Assembly (NCBI GenBank): GCA_022732315.1 | Contig: JAIJUV010000037.1 | Location: 1 to 17,455 of the forward strand | Direction: 5' to 3' | DNA length: 17,455 nt | DNA from: Prevotella sp. | GTDB lineage: Bacteria; Bacteroidota; Bacteroidia; Bacteroidales; Bacteroidaceae | In this document: positions 15,694 through 17,455 of the stretch, one piece after another | Layout of the letters: each line of letters starts with the position of its first letter | How positions within the stretch are numbered: position 1 is the first letter of the stretch | The notes under the pieces: generated by a model | Seen by the model: the letters and a program-made list of their open reading frames with translations, nothing else | Told to the model about the DNA's origin: nothing | Database searches by the model: none | Translations under genes and position numbers: made by a program

Positions 15694-17139
15694 TTATTTT
15701 TTCTTCACCAGTCTAATGACATACCCAGACCAAAGACACCATACGGCAAGAATGCCCATCACAAAGATGAATATATATGTAGCAATACTACCTATGAAGA
15801 TTCTACCGCTATGAGCCTCCAGCGCCACATTCCATAACGACATAGGCAGCTGGTCCATATAAGCGGGTTGTGGCGCAAAGTCGGTTCCTTCATTATACTC
15901 AGCAATGACAGGCGTATCTGAGAAATCCTGGCTCATACCTGCTATCGCCTTTTTTCCGAATGGTGCGCCAGCGTTCTTTAGAGCAGATTTCCCGGTAGAA
16001 TAATCAACGGTTGTCCCCTTTGCTCTATCCCAAACAAAGAGACCACTAAACGAACCGCAATACCAGTTGCCATCATTGTTTTGCTGAAGAACATTCAATC
16101 CCATAACGCTGACCGGTGGCGTATTGGAGATGGACTCCAACTTTCCGGTCTGGAAATTCACGGAAAAGAAACCATCCGAAGTTGACAAGAGCCAGTCACC
16201 GAACTTTTCATCATAACGCACCATACGGAGTTTGTCATTCCAAGGGTTCTTGCTATGAAGCGTTGTTCCAGGAATAGACGGCATCTTGTTTAACACCAAG
16301 GCTATCATCACCGGTGGACGAAGACACCAACCTGTCAAGGCTATCAACAAAGTAAGTATGATGGTGTACCTGCCTAATTTGTCATGCCATTGTAGCGAAG
16401 AACGAAGCAACCTCTTCTGTTTAGGCTTTAACCAGAAGATAAAACCTGTGATACAGAGCAATACCAGGATTATAGCAATGCCATCTACGATGAGTTTGCC
16501 AATACTGCCAAACAACTCTCCACTGTGAAGCAGCCATACCGTGCGAAAGACGGTTACTTTCCCGTCATACTCCTTTGGCATAGGCAGCTCTATCCGACGA
16601 AAGTTATGATAAGGTGGCAAGGAAACGTAAGCATAGGAACGGCTGAGAACCAAAAGCGTATCTCCATGAGCAGTAATGTCGCTCAACTTCTCTTCTTTCT
16701 CTGACGGAAGAGTCACGCTTTTCCATATTTGATGACTTTCCAACCGGTAAAGCGCAAATGGAGATACCGACCAGACGGAACCGTCATCCGTCCTGATAAC
16801 ATTTCTTATCTGCCGGCAGTCCGCCCCTGTTGGCATCCCCTGATTAAAGTCCTTGAATGTGGATGCAGAAGAATTCGTTTGCCAGATTCCCCCGTTTCCA
16901 TACAGCAATATGGCATCATCCAAAGCAAGTGTTCCCCTCAGCAAACCGCCATTCCAATTCTTGAATTCATAGCGACTTGGCAGATATTTCCTGCTCACGT
17001 CCACATCCTTGATAAGCGAACGATGGTTGAGCAAAATACCCGACACACAGAACATCAGCATGAAAAAACTCATGATGATACCTAACCATTTATGTTGTTT
17101 TCTCCAACTTATTTTCTTATTTAGTATATTCATAATCAT
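15694..17139 (-). CDS. PepSY-associated transmembrane protein
   Basis: This is a 481-aa inner-membrane protein of the PepSY_TM type, a family often linked to iron or siderophore reduction. Numbering is from the ATG at 17139. Transmembrane helices lie at about 17-37 (WLGIIMSFFMLMFCVSGILL), 217-237, 258-274 and near the C-terminus (about 448-474). The large loops are periplasmic and contain propeller-like repeats. Conserved His residues flank the helices: QHKWLG (16), LNHR (39), LLHSGE (205) and WHDKLGRY (252). An open frame extends upstream to 17193, but the -7 promoter element at 17170-17163 lies inside that extension, so the start is 17139 or the ATG at 17133. It converges on the PUL and is probably unrelated to glycan use. 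The exact electron or metal substrate is unknown. Confidence 0.8.
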   Translation of the reverse strand: MIMNILNKKISWRKQHKWLGIIMSFFMLMFCVSGILLNHRSLIKDVDVSRKYLPSRYEFKNWNGGLLRGTLALDDAILLYGNGGIWQTNSSASTFKDFNQGMPTGADCRQIRNVIRTDDGSVWSVSPFALYRLESHQIWKSVTLPSEKEEKLSDITAHGDTLLVLSRSYAYVSLPPYHNFRRIELPMPKEYDGKVTVFRTVWLLHSGELFGSIGKLIVDGIAIILVLLCITGFIFWLKPKQKRLLRSSLQWHDKLGRYTIILTLLIALTGWCLRPPVMIALVLNKMPSIPGTTLHSKNPWNDKLRMVRYDEKFGDWLLSTSDGFFSVNFQTGKLESISNTPPVSVMGLNVLQQNNDGNWYCGSFSGLFVWDRAKGTTVDYSTGKSALKNAGAPFGKKAIAGMSQDFSDTPVIAEYNEGTDFAPQPAYMDQLPMSLWNVALEAHSGRIFIGSIATYIFIFVMGILAVWCLWSGYVIRLVKKK

Positions 17140-17161
17140 TATTATTATCTTGAATGAGGCT

Positions 17162-17193
17162 GCAAAGGTACATATTTCTAAGAAAATATGCAA
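17162..17193 (-). promoter_or_regulatory. Promoter of the PepSY gene
   Basis: A perfect -7 element TACCTTTG (17170-17163) is preceded at 20 bp by TTG (17193-17191), the -33 motif of Bacteroidota sigma-ABfr promoters. The predicted transcript start near 17155 precedes the ATG at 17139 by about 16 nt. No regulatory box like those of the PUL is seen. Confidence 0.7.
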
Positions 17194-17332
17194 TACCTAA
17201 AAATAATGAAAATAATGATGAAATTACAGCCATTGGCATTTCGTGTTTTGATTACGATGTTTAAGGTAAGAATCCATAAAACGCTCATTTTAAGCTATTC
17301 AGAATGTTTAGACTGATTTTTTCCTTAAAAAA

Positions 17333-17365
17333 TTTGGTAATTTCAATTTTTCGCCTTATCTTTGC
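17333..17365 (+). promoter_or_regulatory. ssrA promoter
   Basis: TTTG at 17333-17336 (-33) and TATCTTTG at 17357-17364 (-7, full match to TAnnTTTG) are separated by 20 bp. Transcription would start near 17371, leaving a short 5' leader to be removed by RNase P before the mature end at 17387. This is a strong constitutive-looking promoter, unlike the PUL promoters. Confidence 0.75.
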
Positions 17366-17386
17366 ACCCAATATCAGAAAATTCTC

Positions 17387-17455
17387 GGGGTTGACTGGAT
17401 TTGACGGCGAGATGAAATGGTACGTAAGCATGCGGAGGCTCGTTGGCTACCTCCT
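17387..17455 (+). ncRNA. ssrA: tmRNA (transfer-messenger RNA), 5' part
   Basis: The mature 5' end reads GGGGTTGACTGGATTTGACG, the conserved tRNA-like acceptor and D-like segment of tmRNA. It continues through GAAATGGTACGTAAGCATGC to a hairpin (GGAGG at 17434-17438 with CCTCC at 17450-17454) at the position of pseudoknot 1. The tag-peptide frame and 3' acceptor half lie beyond the window. tmRNA with SmpB rescues stalled ribosomes and tags the truncated proteins for proteolysis. Confidence 0.88.

Noticed and set aside
17387..17455. ssrA as an integration site marking the PUL as a genomic island
   Set aside because: Integrases that use ssrA target its 3' end. The PUL lies on the 5' side, separated from it by the PepSY gene, and no integrase or direct att repeats are visible.

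Overview
The window looks like a Bacteroidota chromosome of the Prevotella/Segatella (S. copri-like) type. It has a SusC/SusD pair, TAnnTTTG-type -7 promoter boxes, weak or absent Shine-Dalgarno sequences, and a tmRNA 5' end of Bacteroidota style. The genus is inferred from gene style, not from a database match.

Layout: a polysaccharide-utilisation locus (PUL) fills 1-15290. On the - strand, from right to left, lie a DUF1680 (GH146/GH127-like) beta-L-arabinofuranosidase (5162-8062), a SusC-like TonB-dependent transporter (1795 to about 4973) and a SusD-like lipoprotein (83-1777). Divergently on the + strand is a tight three-gene operon: GH97 (8341-10326), GH43 with CBM32-like and LamG-like domains (10348-12801), and a canonical GH127 enzyme (12813-15287). 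Next come a 350-bp intergenic block of nested inverted repeats (15320-15669), a convergent PepSY-associated membrane protein (15694-17139, -) and the first 69 nt of ssrA (tmRNA, 17387 onward).

How it works together: SusCD would import arabinose-containing oligosaccharides across the outer membrane. The four enzymes carry signal peptidase I-type leaders and would trim the oligosaccharides in the periplasm. Two zinc-cysteine DUF1680 enzymes, a GH97 with a retaining-type nucleophile and a GH43 suggest a plant glycan rich in L-arabinose, such as pectic arabinan, arabinogalactan or extensin-type arabinosides. No endo-acting enzyme and no regulator lies inside the window.

Two observations stand out. 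(1) The susC reading frame is broken inside its signal-peptide region by a run of exactly nine G. Ten or seven G would join a 27-residue signal-peptide start to the 1037-residue remainder, so this is either a slipped-strand phase-variable switch in the OFF state or a homopolymer sequencing error. (2) The three PUL promoters share a precise architecture. An ACGATAwTTT box lies exactly 58 bp upstream of the TTTGC of the -7 element in all three, with a second box 21 bp closer that is good in two and degenerate in the third. This is the geometry expected of an AraC-type HTH activator, for example a hybrid two-component regulator.
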